A program made the position numbers and the translations under genes. The notes under the pieces were generated by a model. That model ran no database searches. It was not told the origin of the DNA and was given only the letters and a program-made list of their open reading frames with translations. A stretch of 64,000 bases of DNA from Panicum virgatum. Taxonomy: Eukaryota; Streptophyta; Magnoliopsida; Poales; Poaceae. The stretch spans positions 58,234,195 through 58,298,194 of the forward strand of contig NC_053144.1 in NCBI RefSeq assembly GCF_016808335.1. Reading direction: 5' to 3'. Below, one piece after another: positions 44,152-59,205 of the stretch; position 1 is the first letter of the stretch, and every line of letters starts with the position of its first letter.

Positions 44152-45107
44152 TCACCTATATCATGTGAACATTAGCACAAAACGTAACCACTGATTTGGT
44201 TCAAATGACACTTTTTAAGTCTTGGAATTATCACACTCTGGATCATGTCTTTGATACTAGAAAACTGGACCAACACCCCACCAGCATGTAAAGTGTTCTC
44301 AACTTCTGCAGGAAATATCTTCAGCTAACCTACAACATTTTCTAGTTTCAGTAGCTACATAATCTTGTCTCGCTAACATTTATATCTAGATGAATTACAT
44401 CAGCAATCGTACCGATGGAAAGAGTAAACTACCTTGTATATCTATGGGCAACCAAAAAAATGGACTACAACTACAATTTAGAACCCCGTTCTTGTAATTG
44501 TAAGGCATGTGTCAGCAAGTCTCTTATCAATTATCAATGAGATATACAACCGTATTTTCAGTTTGTTCTCACATACACAATGCCTTCAAGGAAATTTCTA
44601 AGCACCCACTAATCAATTATGGAAAGAGCGTAGAAGATGCAGATCTTCCAAATATAAAATTAAATATGTTCAACATTATAAGAAGTGAAGGATGATGCCT
44701 ACCGAGTAATGGCAAACTTACAGATAGTGCAAAGAGTAGGCAAGGCTGTGCAAAGAGTAGGCAAGGTTGCATTATTCATGGTACCGCATAATCATTTTCA
44801 GTTATAATCAAATTAATCATGGCAGAAACGACACCAATATCATGGTGAGAAGATAGGACTAGTTAATTCAAATGAGATAGACACAGTAAACATCCATCCA
44901 ACTCGGTCTTCTATGAGCTTCCAAGTAAACAAAAATCATCACTAACTCATCTTTATGTAGGAATGTAGGTTTAGGAACTCATATTGTTAAATCGAGATTG
45001 TAGGGTTAAATATTTGCAAATACATTAGCACTTAGCAAAAATGATCAAACTAAATATTAGCATGGTCTAGCAAAGTTCTCAAGCATACCTCTGTACCATA
45101 AACGGTA
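44152..45107. other. Intergenic, probable 3' region of the Yip1-family gene
   Basis: AT-rich. The last 100 bp or so are the 3' UTR of the minus-strand Yip1 gene, which has a possible GT donor (GAGGTATGC on the minus strand near 45085) and hence maybe a 3' UTR intron. No other gene is seen. Confidence 0.5.
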
Positions 45108-45884
45108 TCAGAAGATGACGAGCAGCGAGAAGAGCATGTAGACGAGCCAGCACGCATAGGCGATGAGGCCCCTGTGTTCGTCGCCACTGGATGCAAGCTC
45201 TGCGAGCAGCCTGGTGCAGACCCTGGTCGACCATAGCACGAACGCCATCCCCACTCCAAATATGAGCCCGCCGCCCCGCGGCAGGAAGAGGGAGACCGCG
45301 GAGAAGATGACCATGGGCAGCATGCAGTATCCGACGAGGCTGACGCACCTGTAGAGATCGAGGTCCCCGCGGCGGCCGCCTGACAGCATGGAGAAGACGA
45401 AGTAGAGGAAGAGGGACGCGACGGTGACCCAACCGAGCACGATCCCGAAGTGGAACTTCCCCGCAAGGAGCTGGAAGAGTCCAAAGGAGAGGAGGAAAAG
45501 GAACGGGCCCGAGAGGTCGGCGTCGGCGTGGAGCGAGGGGTCCGCCGTGCGGAGCGGGTGGAGGATGGAGATCGTCTTCCGCCAGATCTGGCGCGTGTTG
45601 ATGCCGAGCTCCTCGAGGAGAGGCGGCTCGTCCTCGAAGGATGCGCCGGAGCCGCCGACGCCGATGGGACCCGCGTAGAGGGGCGGCGCGGAGGAGGAGG
45701 AGGCCGCGGCGGCGGAGACGTCGAACGACATGAAGGGGAGCGGGTTGGCGGCGGACGAGGTGGAGGGGCGCGGCGGCGCGAACGCAGGCGGAGGGGAGGC
45801 CCCCACGCCCGGGGCAGGATGGCGGCGGTGCGTCGGGGTGGACGGCGTGAAGACCACCGGCGGCACCGGGAACTCCTTCGCCAT
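45108..45884 (-). CDS. Yip1-family integral membrane protein (YIP5-like)
   Basis: A single exon encodes 258 aa. YIP proteins bind Rab GTPases and help ER-Golgi vesicle transport. The N-terminal half (about residues 1-120) is soluble, Pro/Ser/Ala-rich and ends in the family motif EPPLLEELGINTRQIWRK. The C-terminal half has about five membrane segments: FLFLLSFGLFQLLAG, then LGWVTVASLFLYFVF, VGYCMLPMVIFSAVSLFL, GVGMAFVLWST and LIAYACWLVYMLFSLLVIF. The hallmark DLSGPFLF replaces the usual DLYGP. The start is ATG in GCCATGGCG, close to plant Kozak consensus. The length matches plant YIP5 homologues. Confidence 0.88.
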   Translation of the reverse strand: MAKEFPVPPVVFTPSTPTHRRHPAPGVGASPPPAFAPPRPSTSSAANPLPFMSFDVSAAAASSSSAPPLYAGPIGVGGSGASFEDEPPLLEELGINTRQIWRKTISILHPLRTADPSLHADADLSGPFLFLLSFGLFQLLAGKFHFGIVLGWVTVASLFLYFVFSMLSGGRRGDLDLYRCVSLVGYCMLPMVIFSAVSLFLPRGGGLIFGVGMAFVLWSTRVCTRLLAELASSGDEHRGLIAYACWLVYMLFSLLVIF

Positions 45885-46213
45885 GGCCGCGGCGATCGGG
45901 GAGAAAGCGGCGGCGGGCGGCGGTGGCGAGGGTTAGAGATCTGGGAGGTTGCGGGAGATCGAGCAGTTGGGTTTTGGCCTTGGAGAGGAGGGAGGGGATC
46001 GGGGGTGGAGTCGCCGAATCGGGCCGCCCAACTGCGATATGGGAATGGGCAGCGCTATCTTTCCTTCGGCTTTCGGGTTTTGCTTTTCCGTGTTTTTTTT
46101 TTCTTTTGGCGCGTTTCGTCGTTAAGCAAAAGGGTAAATGCGTTGTACTCCTGCTAGGTTGCTTTGGTGGAAAGGACCTGATTTTCTGGAGTTTTTAGTC
46201 CTCTGACTTGTAA

Positions 46214-46489
46214 GGGCAGTCTCAATGCAGACTCCACTCTTAAAATCTAAGCCTCAAAGACTCCATCACAAGAAACTATATTTTCCAATACAAAGTGTGT
46301 TACTTTGGATTATATGGCCTATTTGTCTCTCTCACATTCATTCTTGGTTTGCGTGAAGACTTGAAGTCTAAATAAGACTTGGAGTCTTATTTTCTCTCTC
46401 TATCTCTTCCATAAATATACTGTCACATCAGCAAAACACAATAAATATGAGGCTTAAACTCCATGGTAGAGTTTGGGTTGGGACTGCCC
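46214..46489. mobile_element. Tourist-like MITE upstream of the Yip1 gene
   Basis: TAA on both sides (46211-46213 and 46490-46492) brackets ends GGGCAGTCTCAA and TTGGGACTGCCC, which match as an inverted repeat with one mismatch. It lies about 330 bp upstream of the Yip1 start codon. Confidence 0.85.
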
Positions 46490-46492
46490 TAA

Positions 46493-48016
46493 ATATCTAT
46501 TCTAGAGGAAGAGGACCATTGACAAATCCTCAACATGCTGTGCTTTAAAGCTGTTTCCTGAATACTCAAAATAAGGAGGATGAGGCAAATGTGTGTGTTA
46601 TTTCAGTTATATAATAAAAATGTGACGGTTATGCTGGTTATGGACGGTTCAAGATTTTTTAAGAAATTATTTATTCAGTAGAACCAGATCTTCCTAGCAC
46701 TTCGGGCACAAAGAGAGTCAAGTTTACCACCTACTAATTGTTGAGATTGAGTCCATTCCATTAAACCTAACGAGTAATGAGCCGCTAAAATTATTACTCC
46801 CTCCGTTTCATAATATAAGTATTTCTAGGTTTGGTTAAAGTCAAATTTATTCAACTTTGATTATAAAATAGTAAGTAATTTATAAAAATCTATAAGATAA
46901 AAATAAAATAACTAGATTCTTTTTATGAAAGCAATTATCATAATAAAATAACTAGATTTGTTATGAAAGTAATTATCATAATATATAAGTGTTTGTATTT
47001 AAAATAATTTATTTATAAGAATATTGATGGTCAAATTTGAATAAATTTGACTTTGACTAAATTTGGGAATGCTCATATTTTGGGACAGAGGTAGTAGCAA
47101 ATAAAACATAAAGTATACAATCCAGTATATATAGGGGTTAGTTATGAACATCATATATTTAAAAATAATTAGAAAGGAGCATCACAATAATTATTCAACC
47201 ACCCGCGAAAGGTTGAAGATTTTGATTTACTTTCTGTTTTTTTTTTGTTTCTTTTTATTTGTTCTAGTTTACATTAGTGCTTTATGATATCTTGGCTATG
47301 CATTTCGTAGAACATAGTCTACTACCTATAACAATCGTAGTATGATACAACATTGATTTTTTACAAAAATATACATCATCGAAAAAGAATGTCTAAAGCT
47401 TAAAATATATCTATTATCTAAAAAAAGTATCTCGATATCACACATAACTGATATAGCATCATCGTCAGGCGTATAGGTCACAGTCGTCCGTTTTAAAAAT
47501 ATGAAGGTTATGACAAGCTAACTAGTTTAAATAGATTAACTGGCCTATCATATAAACATATAAAAGATGGAGGGCATAGCATGATCGCAGATGTGTCTAT
47601 GGTTAAGGAATTATTAGCAACTGCAAAAAAATGTCAAGTGCAACTCAGTCTCATATATCTACTTAGTTACAAAAGGAGTCAATAAGCATGATATTTTTGC
47701 AGATATGCCTCAGTGGTTGTCATGAAAAAATATTTGCGACTGCAAAATTTTAAAGTACATCGCAGGATAGCTATGTTGTAAGTTGAATTGCAGCTGGATC
47801 TTGCATTTTCGCTATGTATATCTATAACAAGTTAACAGCCAACCTTTGGGCGAAGCACAAGACCAGTCACTCAAACAACACGTTTCGCTGTCCAAAGACA
47901 AGAAAAAGGTGCAAAGATTCCTATTTACATGGTGCTGTTTATTCATTACTACAGTGTAAAACGTCACACGGTAGAGCCCTATGTTTAGTTATTCGCCGCT
48001 CTGAACATAGACAGCA
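46493..48016. other. Intergenic with a Stowaway element, no gene
   Basis: AT-rich spacer between the divergent-side 5' end of the Yip1 gene and the 3' end of the SnRK1 gene. Apart from the MITE at 46797-47094 nothing coding is supported. Confidence 0.55.
46797..47094. mobile_element. Stowaway-type MITE (Tc1/Mariner)
   Basis: TA at 46795-46796 and 47095-47096 flanks ends CTCCCTCCGTTTCA and TGGGACAGAGGTAG. The CTCCCTCCG terminus and the TA target are diagnostic of grass Stowaway elements. The interior is AT-rich. Confidence 0.9.
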
Positions 48017-51480
<3,464 letters not shown>

Positions 51481-51487
51481 TTTCACT

Positions 51488-52800
51488 CTACCATTAATGA
51501 AAGAAGAGATATTATTATATATGAATTAGGGCAACTATAAGTTGCATTGAATAAGATTGCTTGCACAGTTGAAATACAAATCACACTCGGTGTAGTCCAT
51601 GTTTCTAATGGTCCCATGTCCCAACAACATAAATTATTTTACTTCCTTAGGAACATAAAACTATGTAATCGCTATAAAGCATTACATTTAAGTGTAAAAC
51701 AAATACGATCATGCACCCGCACCATCCTATCATGTATCATCCCCTTAACCAAACCCTAACCATAAGCTATATCCAAAGCATTTGAAGGCCTTTGGCCTCC
51801 CCAAAGTGATGTAAGCCATCTTCCCCGTAATGGAATCGCAGGTTAAAGCACAGCCTTTACAGTGTCGGCACACTGGATCTTGTCCACAGATTACTACAAA
51901 TGATTGAGCAATCAATGGAATTCATAGTGGTTTAATTGCTTAAAAGCACCCTAAACATCACTACTAATGAACGAGCACAGGAATGATACCTAGTTCACCT
52001 CATAGACGAATCAACCGCTAAATGGCAGCACCTAATTGGCATGGGTAACTAGTGTCAAGATACCGAGCATAGAATCCGCACACACAAAATAGGCCAGTGA
52101 CCAGTAAGCTATCACACGCAACACAGGCAGCCCGTGCAACGGTCCCATCCATACAAAAGATGGACGGTACATAAATCGGAATCTCTCGCCCAGCGAGATC
52201 TTTCAGCTCAGAAGCTGAACCGAGGGAAGCGAGATCGCCCGACAGATCAACCGATAGACAAGCTACCCAAGCAATCGGTCGAGGTTGGCCTCGTAGCAAG
52301 CGGCGAGAGGTTAGCCCGGAAGGATCTGAGGCAACGAAACTGGAGTAGACGACGTCCTTTGGGGATGCCCAGAGGCGTTGCGTCCGAGGAGACCCGACCG
52401 AGACCGCCGCCGCCTCGCTCAAACAGCCCGTCAAATCCCCAAAGCCACAAGCTCCGCTCAATTCCCACCCCCCACCCCCTACCCCCACCTCGTCTACCCC
52501 TCCGAGACCAGGAGCCCTCCCCGCCATCCCCAAGGAAATGCGACAGCAAGCTGCCCATGATCCGCAGCTCAAAACCACCCAGTCCCCGAACCCGGAGAAG
52601 AATCGAAGCAGGAGAGCTTGCAGACACCAGCAGGAATTCCACGGGCACAGCAGCGCGGCTAGCTTACCTTACCGGGCTCGCCGGTGGCCGACGGGGGTCA
52701 ACCTTCCTGCACGCGGGCGAGGGCGCGAGGAGAGAGAGACGGGGAGCACCCACGAGCGGAGAGCGGGGAGAGGTTTTGGGGGTTGGGCGTCTGGCCGGCC
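51488..52800 (-). promoter_or_regulatory. SnRK1 5' UTR exon and 5' UTR intron
   Basis: On the minus strand a good donor (GGTAAGGTAAGC, two overlapping GT choices at 52681-52682 and 52676-52677) follows a GC-rich leader that starts near 52800. An acceptor TGGTAG lies just upstream of the start codon at about 51488. The implied 5' UTR intron is about 1.2 kb, an arrangement common in plant SnRK1 genes. The open frames across this area are leader and intron sequence, not proteins. Confidence 0.55.
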
Positions 52801-52847
52801 TTGGTTCGGTCTGATTCCGGGGGGCGGAGGCTTTAACCCGGCGCTAA

Positions 52848-53054
52848 GCCCTGTTTAGTCCGCACCATAGCACTTTTATTGTTATTTAATAAATAATATT
52901 CAATTATGAACTAATTAGGTTTAAAAAATTCATCTCATACTAATTAGTTAGATTGTATAATTAGTTATTTTTTAACTATATTTAATGTTTCATATATGTA
53001 TTCGAATATTTGATACAATGAGTACTGTAGAAAATTTTTTAGAAACTAACAGGG
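52848..53054. mobile_element. Short MITE next to the SnRK1 promoter
   Basis: GCCCTGTTTAG on the left and CTAACAGGGC on the right form an imperfect TIR around 207 bp. The interior shares GTAGAAAATTTTTTAGAAACTAA-type sequence with the elements at 54116 and 55330. Confidence 0.7.
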
Positions 53055-53756
53055 CCAATCGCCCGCCGCCTCGGCCGGGTTTGGGCGAGGCGAGAAGGGG
53101 CGGCGGCGTTACCGGGGGAAACGATCGCCGTCGCGCTGACGTGGCGGCCCGCTCGCTCGGTCGCGCCTGCGTTTTGGCTGCTTCTGTCATCCTCTCTCCG
53201 TCTACTTCTGGCTGCCGCCGAATATATACTCTATACACTATACACCGTGGGAAAAAGAGACCCCTGCGAGCGCTTCGTTGCTCAGGTAGCGACGCGTGTC
53301 GCCAGAGAGAGTAGCCCGACGCGAGCCGTCCGATCCATCGCAGGGGGTCGATCCGCGCCGTTCCTTGGTCTTTTTGCAAAAAGACCCTTTAAGTTCTTTT
53401 ATTCAAACCCGCCGTCCATATATTTTTGTAAAAACCCCCCTCCGCGCCACCCCCTCTACGGCCTCTCACCCCCAGCGCACCCTCCCCCCGTTCCCCGCCC
53501 CTCCCTTAACCCTAGCCCTAGCGCTCCCCGCCGCCGCCCCGCCGCCCTCCGCCCCCGCCGCCGCCTCGCAGCCCTCTGCCCTCGCCCTCCTCCCCTGCCA
53601 CCGTTCGCCTCCCTTGGCCGCCGAACCCTCCCGAGTTCCCCACCCCTCGACCCCCGCCGTCACCGCTCCGACCCCGCGCGTCTGCCGGTGGCGGATCTAG
53701 TCGGCTCCGTCCTCCGGTGCTGCCGTCCGTCGAGGTTCCCGCCCCTTCCCACCCCC
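53055..53756. other. GC-rich intergenic stretch upstream of an LRR-kinase fragment
   Basis: CCGCCG and CCCTCC-rich sequence that gives long frames in several registers on both strands. The part just before 53757 may be leader sequence of the captured or broken receptor kinase gene. I see no complete gene. Confidence 0.5.
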
Positions 53757-54040
53757 GCTCCATCCCGGCGCTGCTGGACTTCAAGACTGCCATCACCGCG
53801 GACCCGGCCGGGGTGCTCGCGACGTCGGCATCACCTACGGCTCGGGCTCCGGGGCCGTGCAGCGCCTGCGGATCCACGGCGCGGGCCTCGCCCTCCTTCG
53901 CGCGCCTCCCCGCTCGAGTCCATCTCGCTCTTCGGCAACCGCCTCGCCGCTGGCGTCCCTCCCACCTTCCGTGCGCTCGCGCCCACGCTCCGCAAGCTCA
54001 ACCTCAGCCGGGATGCGGGGAGGAACGAGAGCTTGGCGCG
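53757..54040 (+). pseudogene. LRR receptor-like kinase N-terminal fragment
   Basis: Three frames carry successive pieces of one ancestral protein. First is IPALLDFKTAITADPAGVLA, the LRRNT cap typical of receptor kinases. Next is GSGAVQRLRIHGAGLA in another frame. Then comes LESISLFGNRLAAGVPPTFR with LAPTLRKLNLSRD in a third, which are LRR units. Frameshifts separate them, the signal peptide is not evident, and the rest of the ectodomain and the kinase are absent. The order and wording recall the At1g12460-like LRR kinase group. It is a broken gene piece. Confidence 0.7.
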
Positions 54041-54115
54041 GAGCTCCGCCCCCAGGGCTGCCGGTTGGAGGGGCTCCTCCGACCCCTGGTTGTCTGTTCA
54101 CCCGAATTATAATTA

Positions 54116-54348
54116 GGGTGTGTTTAGTTGGTGAAAAAGTTTAGTTTTGGATACTGTAGCACATTTCGTTGTTATTTGATAATTAATGTTCAATTATGGA
54201 TTAATTAATGTCGTTAGATTCATCTCGTGGGAATCAGTCAGACTGTGTAATTAGTTATTTCTTCTAATTATATTTAATACTTGATGTATGTGTCTAAAAA
54301 TTCGATGTGACGGGTACTGTAGAAAAAAATTTGAAAACTAAACGGGGT
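54116..54348. mobile_element. MITE with GGGTGTGTTTAG ends, copy 2
   Basis: The left end GGGTGTGTTTAGTTGG and the right end AACTAAACGGGG-like form a TIR. The interior has ACTGTAGCACATTTCG and GATTCATCTCGTG, diverged versions of motifs in the elements at 12927 and 55330. Confidence 0.7.
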
Positions 54349-54534
54349 CTTGCACGCGTTGCCTCGTCCTCGCGCGGACTCGGCGCAGCGGTTGGCCGTT
54401 GCTGCGGGTTGGTGGCCCTCGCGGCCGCCGGAGGAGACGTGGGGGCTATCAAAGTGTTTTTTTTCCCGCTAGCATCAGTGACGTGCGATTGGCTAGACTG
54501 TCAGATGTGCTCATTTGTGTGGCCGTGTGTCGAC

Positions 54535-55169
54535 CAGGGTTCAACTTACCGACCGCTAACCGGTAACCGCCGGCCTCCGGTTCCGGTATACCGGACCGGT
54601 TTGGCCGGTTACCGGTCGGAACCGGACAAATTCAAATTTAAATTCAAACTTCCCCGTTCAACCGGTTTGTACCGGTATACCGGCCGGTTAGACCGGTTTA
54701 CCGGCCGGTTTGACCGGTATACCGGCCGGTTTGACTGGTAACCGGCCGGTTTGACGGGTAATCAGTCAAATTCAATTTTTTTTCTTTTTTGGTTTAAATT
54801 CAAATGCCCGCAAAGTATACTAAATAAATATTTGTATAACATATTTTAGTCTAAATGAACCCTCCAACCCTCTTTTGTACTACTTTTACATTGTATTTGT
54901 ATACTTTTGTATGCACGTTTTTTTGTTTAACTTTAAATCCCCGCAAACTATACTAAATGAACGAATTTTTGAGAAAATTTGACACCATTAAATTTGTTGC
55001 ATCTTGAAATATTTTTAGGAATTTTTTGAGAATTTTTCATTTTTTTTGAATTCAAATTTAAATTTTGAATTTGAACCGGTTTATACCGGATCAAACCGGA
55101 ACCGGTCCGGACCGGTTTGACCGGTTACCGGTCAAACCGGACCGGTTACCGACGGTTAGGGGAACCATG
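54535..55169. mobile_element. hAT-like element built of ACCGGT repeats, copy 2
   Basis: The 8-bp duplication GTGTCGAC at 54527-54534 and 55170-55177 brackets 635 bp with ends CAGGGTT and AACCATG. The interior is full of ACCGGT/CCGGTT hexamers, with an AT-rich block containing AAATTTGACACCATTAAATT. That block is the reverse complement of a block in copy 1 (about 3305-3345), so the two copies are inverted relative to each other. Confidence 0.8.
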
Positions 55170-55329
55170 GTGTCGACTCGCTGCCAGGCTTAAATAATAG
55201 GGAGAATGGGAGATGCGAGTGTTCCAAGCTGGGAGACGACTGCTCTGAAAGGGATTAGACGCAGTGAGCATTGTTTGACTCTGAAGTAGTGCTAGACTAC
55301 TGGGCTATATAGGCTTCTCCGTTCTGGTA

Positions 55330-55661
55330 GGGTGTGTTTAGTTGGTGAAATGAAAATTTTTGGATGTCACATCGAATGTTTGACCAGATGTTGGAAGGAA
55401 TTTTCGGACACTAATTAAAAAAATAATTTCAGAACTTATTTGGAAACCACGAGACGAATCTTCTGAGTTATTTGACCGCATCATTAGCACATGTGGGTTA
55501 CTGTAGCACTTATGCACTAATTATGCTTAAAAGATTCGTCTCGTCATGTACATCTAAACTGTACAATTAGTTTTATTTTTTAACTATATTTAATGCTTCG
55601 TGCGTGTGTCTAAAAGAGTAAGCAAAAATTTTTGTGTGAAATTTTTTGGTAACTAAACGGG
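55330..55661. mobile_element. MITE with GGGTGTGTTTAG ends, copy 3
   Basis: Starts GGGTGTGTTTAGTTGG and ends AACTAAACGGGCTC. The interior holds GATTCGTCTCGTCATG near 55533 and GTAGCACTTATGCA. No coding. Confidence 0.75.
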
Positions 55662-56955
55662 CTCGTAGTTCATTGGCAGTAGTGTTTACGAAACGATTCT
55701 GTAGCATAGCAAGTGGGGGTGTGGCACGAGGTTTTGTAGGTGCAAGTAGAACCGAGGGGGGGATCTTTCCTGTCTGAAATTCAACATCAGGGAGTTTTTT
55801 TTATTTTGTTTCGCTCGACGCCACACAAGCTCCTTTCATTGAAAAAAACCCCACAAAAAGCTAGCTGACGGTAATTGTTTTTTAGCAAAAGGAAAATCAA
55901 CGGTAACATCTGTAACCCTGGCTGCGAAATTGACGCGACAATCAGAACCGCCGGACGGTTAAACAAAATAGCAGTGAACGGGACGTCTTGGCCGTTAAGT
56001 CAAAAGGAGGTGATTTGGCTGGCGACGGAAGCAACGCGACGCATCGGACTTGGCAACTGGTGGAAAGTGTCACCGCCGCGATGCTGCCTCTGCCTCCCGG
56101 CCGGTTCGTCGCTGTCAGTCGCTTTCGCCCGCGATCTGATATCTGCCCGGGCGCTCCGTGTGCCGCCGGCTCCTCCGATCGATCCGCCACCGTGCCGGCG
56201 ACGCCTCCGAGGCCATGAACCCGCACACGTGCCTACTACCTGGTAAGCTGGCAAGCGCCGTTTGTCCTCACGTGGCGACATTCCCGGCGGCGAGCCGCAC
56301 GAGATGCGGCGCTGCCACGTATGCTCTCCGTTATCCGTGCGCGCGGCCTCACCGCTCCCGCTCCACGGTGTTCGGGGCGGGCTAGCGTCGCGTGCGCTCG
56401 TCGTCTCGGCCCCGGCCTGGCGGCCTCCTCCTGTGCTAATCTGACGGCCAGCCGTGAGCCCGTGGCGCGACGCGGCCGGATGCGCCCGTAGCTACGGCCG
56501 CACGCACGTCCACGGCTGACGCTCTCCCCTACTCCCGCGCGCGCCAGGAAACGAGCGGATTGGGCAGGTCAGCAGGTGCCAGAACGCCAGCCGGCACCCG
56601 AGCACGCGCCGCGCGCGACACGGACGCTGGCCCGGCGCCCGCGCGCGGGTGTGTCGCGGAGCGTGCCAGGGGCGCGCTGCACGCCCGACCCCGACGCACG
56701 GCCACGCGTGGGCGCGTTGCATGCGCGCGCTGGGCGGGCGGGGGCGGCCATCACTTTGGCCGCCCTTCGTGCTAGCCGTCCGCCCGTCCCACAGTTTAAA
56801 CAACCTTACCCGACACGAACTGAAGTACGGGATCTTCGTGTTCTCGTGCATCGGAGAGCCGGCCGGTCTGGAGCTCCAATGCGGCAGGATCATCTCCAAG
56901 GACCGGGAAGATGCGGTGGCCGATGCATGAGCCGAGCAAAGGCCATCGCACCCGG
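55662..56955. other. Intergenic, GC-rich in the right half
   Basis: No complete gene. The region 56140-56760 is very GC-rich and gives overlapping frames on both strands. At 56811-56930 a frame reads KYGIFVFSCIGEPAGLELQC, then stops; it may belong to the broken gene that follows, but I do not recognise it. Confidence 0.45.
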
Positions 56956-57563
56956 CCGAGGGAGCTCGCTGGCATGGGGCGACCTCTGCCGTGGCGTCCT
57001 GCTGCTGGCATACTCTCGTTCTTCAATCTCATAGACATGGGCACTCTCCTCTCCCGATTCGGGATGCTACGTTGAGCAACGGCGCGATCAGGTTTGTTGA
57101 GTGTAACTTTGACAACAATGGCGGTTGGATATGGTCACCATGTCGAAGAGGTAGACTGGTTCGAAGTATTGGTACAAATTGTTTGCTTGCTGTCAACACA
57201 AGAGGGGGGAGAGTAGAAGCAGCGGAACAGTCCTGTGTTGAAGGGACTTGCTGTCCACGTACATTCTTCAGGTGCATCAGTACTGAAGAGACGAGCGATC
57301 CTTCAGAGTCTTCTGCTGAAGATTCCTGCTGTGTGGCTCCAAATAAAACTTCTGTACATGTCGGTGAATTTTCTTTTCTTGTCGAGCATGACAAGATGAT
57401 GGAGGATGAAAGCATACCTTCTGCTGCTAATTTTATGCCGAGCAACAACATTTTCATTGGTGTTAATTTGCACGAAGAAGAGAAGCAAGCAATCAAGGAG
57501 CACATAGTTCAGATTGGCCGGGTCCATTCAAGTCGGAATGACAAATATGGATTATATAATTAG
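56956..57563 (+). pseudogene. Broken gene, possibly DUF1618-like
   Basis: One frame reads SSLAWGDLCRGVLLLAYS, which recalls the WVDLWRGIL motif of the grass-expanded DUF1618 family. After a frame change the long open frame 56991-57563 continues with LSNGAIRFVECNFDNNGGWI, similar in position to the IKFVE segment of that family. It then runs into an unrecognised Ser/Cys/Glu-rich part ending KYGLYN. That frame has no ATG start (its first start-like codon is GTG), so it is unlikely to be expressed as an intact protein. The family assignment is from memory and weak. Confidence 0.35.
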
Positions 57564-58434
57564 CAACGTTCTTTATCTCTTAGATTTCTAGTAGTGGATT
57601 CTTTATCTGTTGGATTTCTAATAATGGAGCACAAATAATTTAGCAATATTTTGTTATTAGATTTCTAATGCTTCTCCTAGCATCGCGCCATGGTGACTGC
57701 AATTGCTACACTCCCAATGATATAAGCTACCCATGCATTTACTTGTTGGAGCTTGGCGAACGAAAATTGATACCTTTTCCAACAGTCTATTGGATGTCGA
57801 ATACTCCGTAATGCCTAGTACATGAATTTCAACACCAGCAAAAAGAGAGTCGAAGCAGCTGAAGTAATCTCTCCAGAACAGAGATTCGCTCCATGTACCT
57901 TCTCCAAGTTCCTTAATGCAGTTCGATCAAATAGCCACAAGAGTCGTTAATTGGCGCTTAGTGACAAGTGACAACGTTCTACATTGTAACACGTTTCAAA
58001 CAATAATGACGTGCATATTACATCAAAGTCCACACCTGAAGGTTTCAATGATTCCTACATTGTCGCTTCAAAAACAAAAAAGATTCCCACATTAAAGTTA
58101 AACAGAGGGAGACCACAATTCTACTATGCTAAGCAAGCATACAAATACAATTAACCGGAAGGGGGGAAAACCACACAGAGGTCATCTGAGCATGACGACC
58201 TTTGTTCACACATCATGTTCTTGGACTGGTTAAAGAAAACCATATGCAGGGACAAGCGCACAGATGATCCTATTCCCGGATCAAAGCAAGCAAAGCAAAG
58301 CTCCAGACTAAAAATGGACTGCATGTACAAGCACAAACTACATGCCTACACCAATCACTCTAACATAGTAACATCGAAGTTTATTAGCAGCCCTATTGCT
58401 GTTACGGCAAGTGCTGACTCCAGGCTCCAGTTGC
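57564..58434. other. Intergenic, likely holds 3' end of the minus-strand gene
   Basis: AT-rich. The right part, to about 58443, may be the last exon (mostly 3' UTR) of the gene at 59206-62129, because an acceptor (TTTACAG on the minus strand) precedes 58443. No other gene. Confidence 0.45.
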
Positions 58435-59205
58435 TATTGCATCTGTAAAGAACGAGACATTAGTTCCAAGTTGTCATCTCGGTAACATCAACAGTTCAGT
58501 AGATGGAAACTGACTGATAGAGAATGCTATTCACATTATACTAGTATCAGCTGCTCTTTTGATTCCATAATGATTAATTGGTGAGCATCTACCCCAAATT
58601 GCACATATTTCTTAAAAACATCTATAACTATATTGTCGAGGAATAAATGCATCACCCATAACAACGAAGAAGTTTATAAGATCAGTAGATAAGTACAACA
58701 GCTACTGACATGCTTGATTTACTAGCATATTGATGTCAGAATTGTAGGTCAGGTTATAGCTACTTATACTCATAACATTCACTCTTTATTTTATCACTAA
58801 CTTTTTTTCTTTGAAAGATACACTTCCATCCTTACAAAGAACCTTCTAAAAAAGCTGCATGTAGGGGCAGTTGGGCACAGCAGTGTTAAAGCCATACCTA
58901 GATCCAGCAATTCATTTTTGTGCGTGTGCGAAAAAAGACCAAATTATACCTTCAAGTATCATGAAGTTACACACCTCAATTGTGAAACAGACATACCAAC
59001 ACCAGCAGCAATAAAAACTGGTACCAGGAATCCATCAACAGTAGCTTTTCTATGACCCTAAAAGTAAGCAGCAGGACACACCTCGTGATTGGCAGAAGCA
59101 TCCACAGGTCCTTTGGACTTAAGCTGATCATCTGCAAGGTGCTCACTCCATCAAAACGTATTTTAAGCAATGTGAAATGAGAAGTTCTAGACGTGTTAAC
59201 TTACG

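Noticed and set aside
45450..46157. A 235-aa plus-strand frame opposite the Yip1 gene
   Set aside because: Antisense shadow of the GC-rich Yip1 coding exon.
52134..52814. A 226-aa frame upstream of SnRK1
   Set aside because: It overlaps the inferred 5' UTR intron and leader of SnRK1 on the other strand and has no domain.
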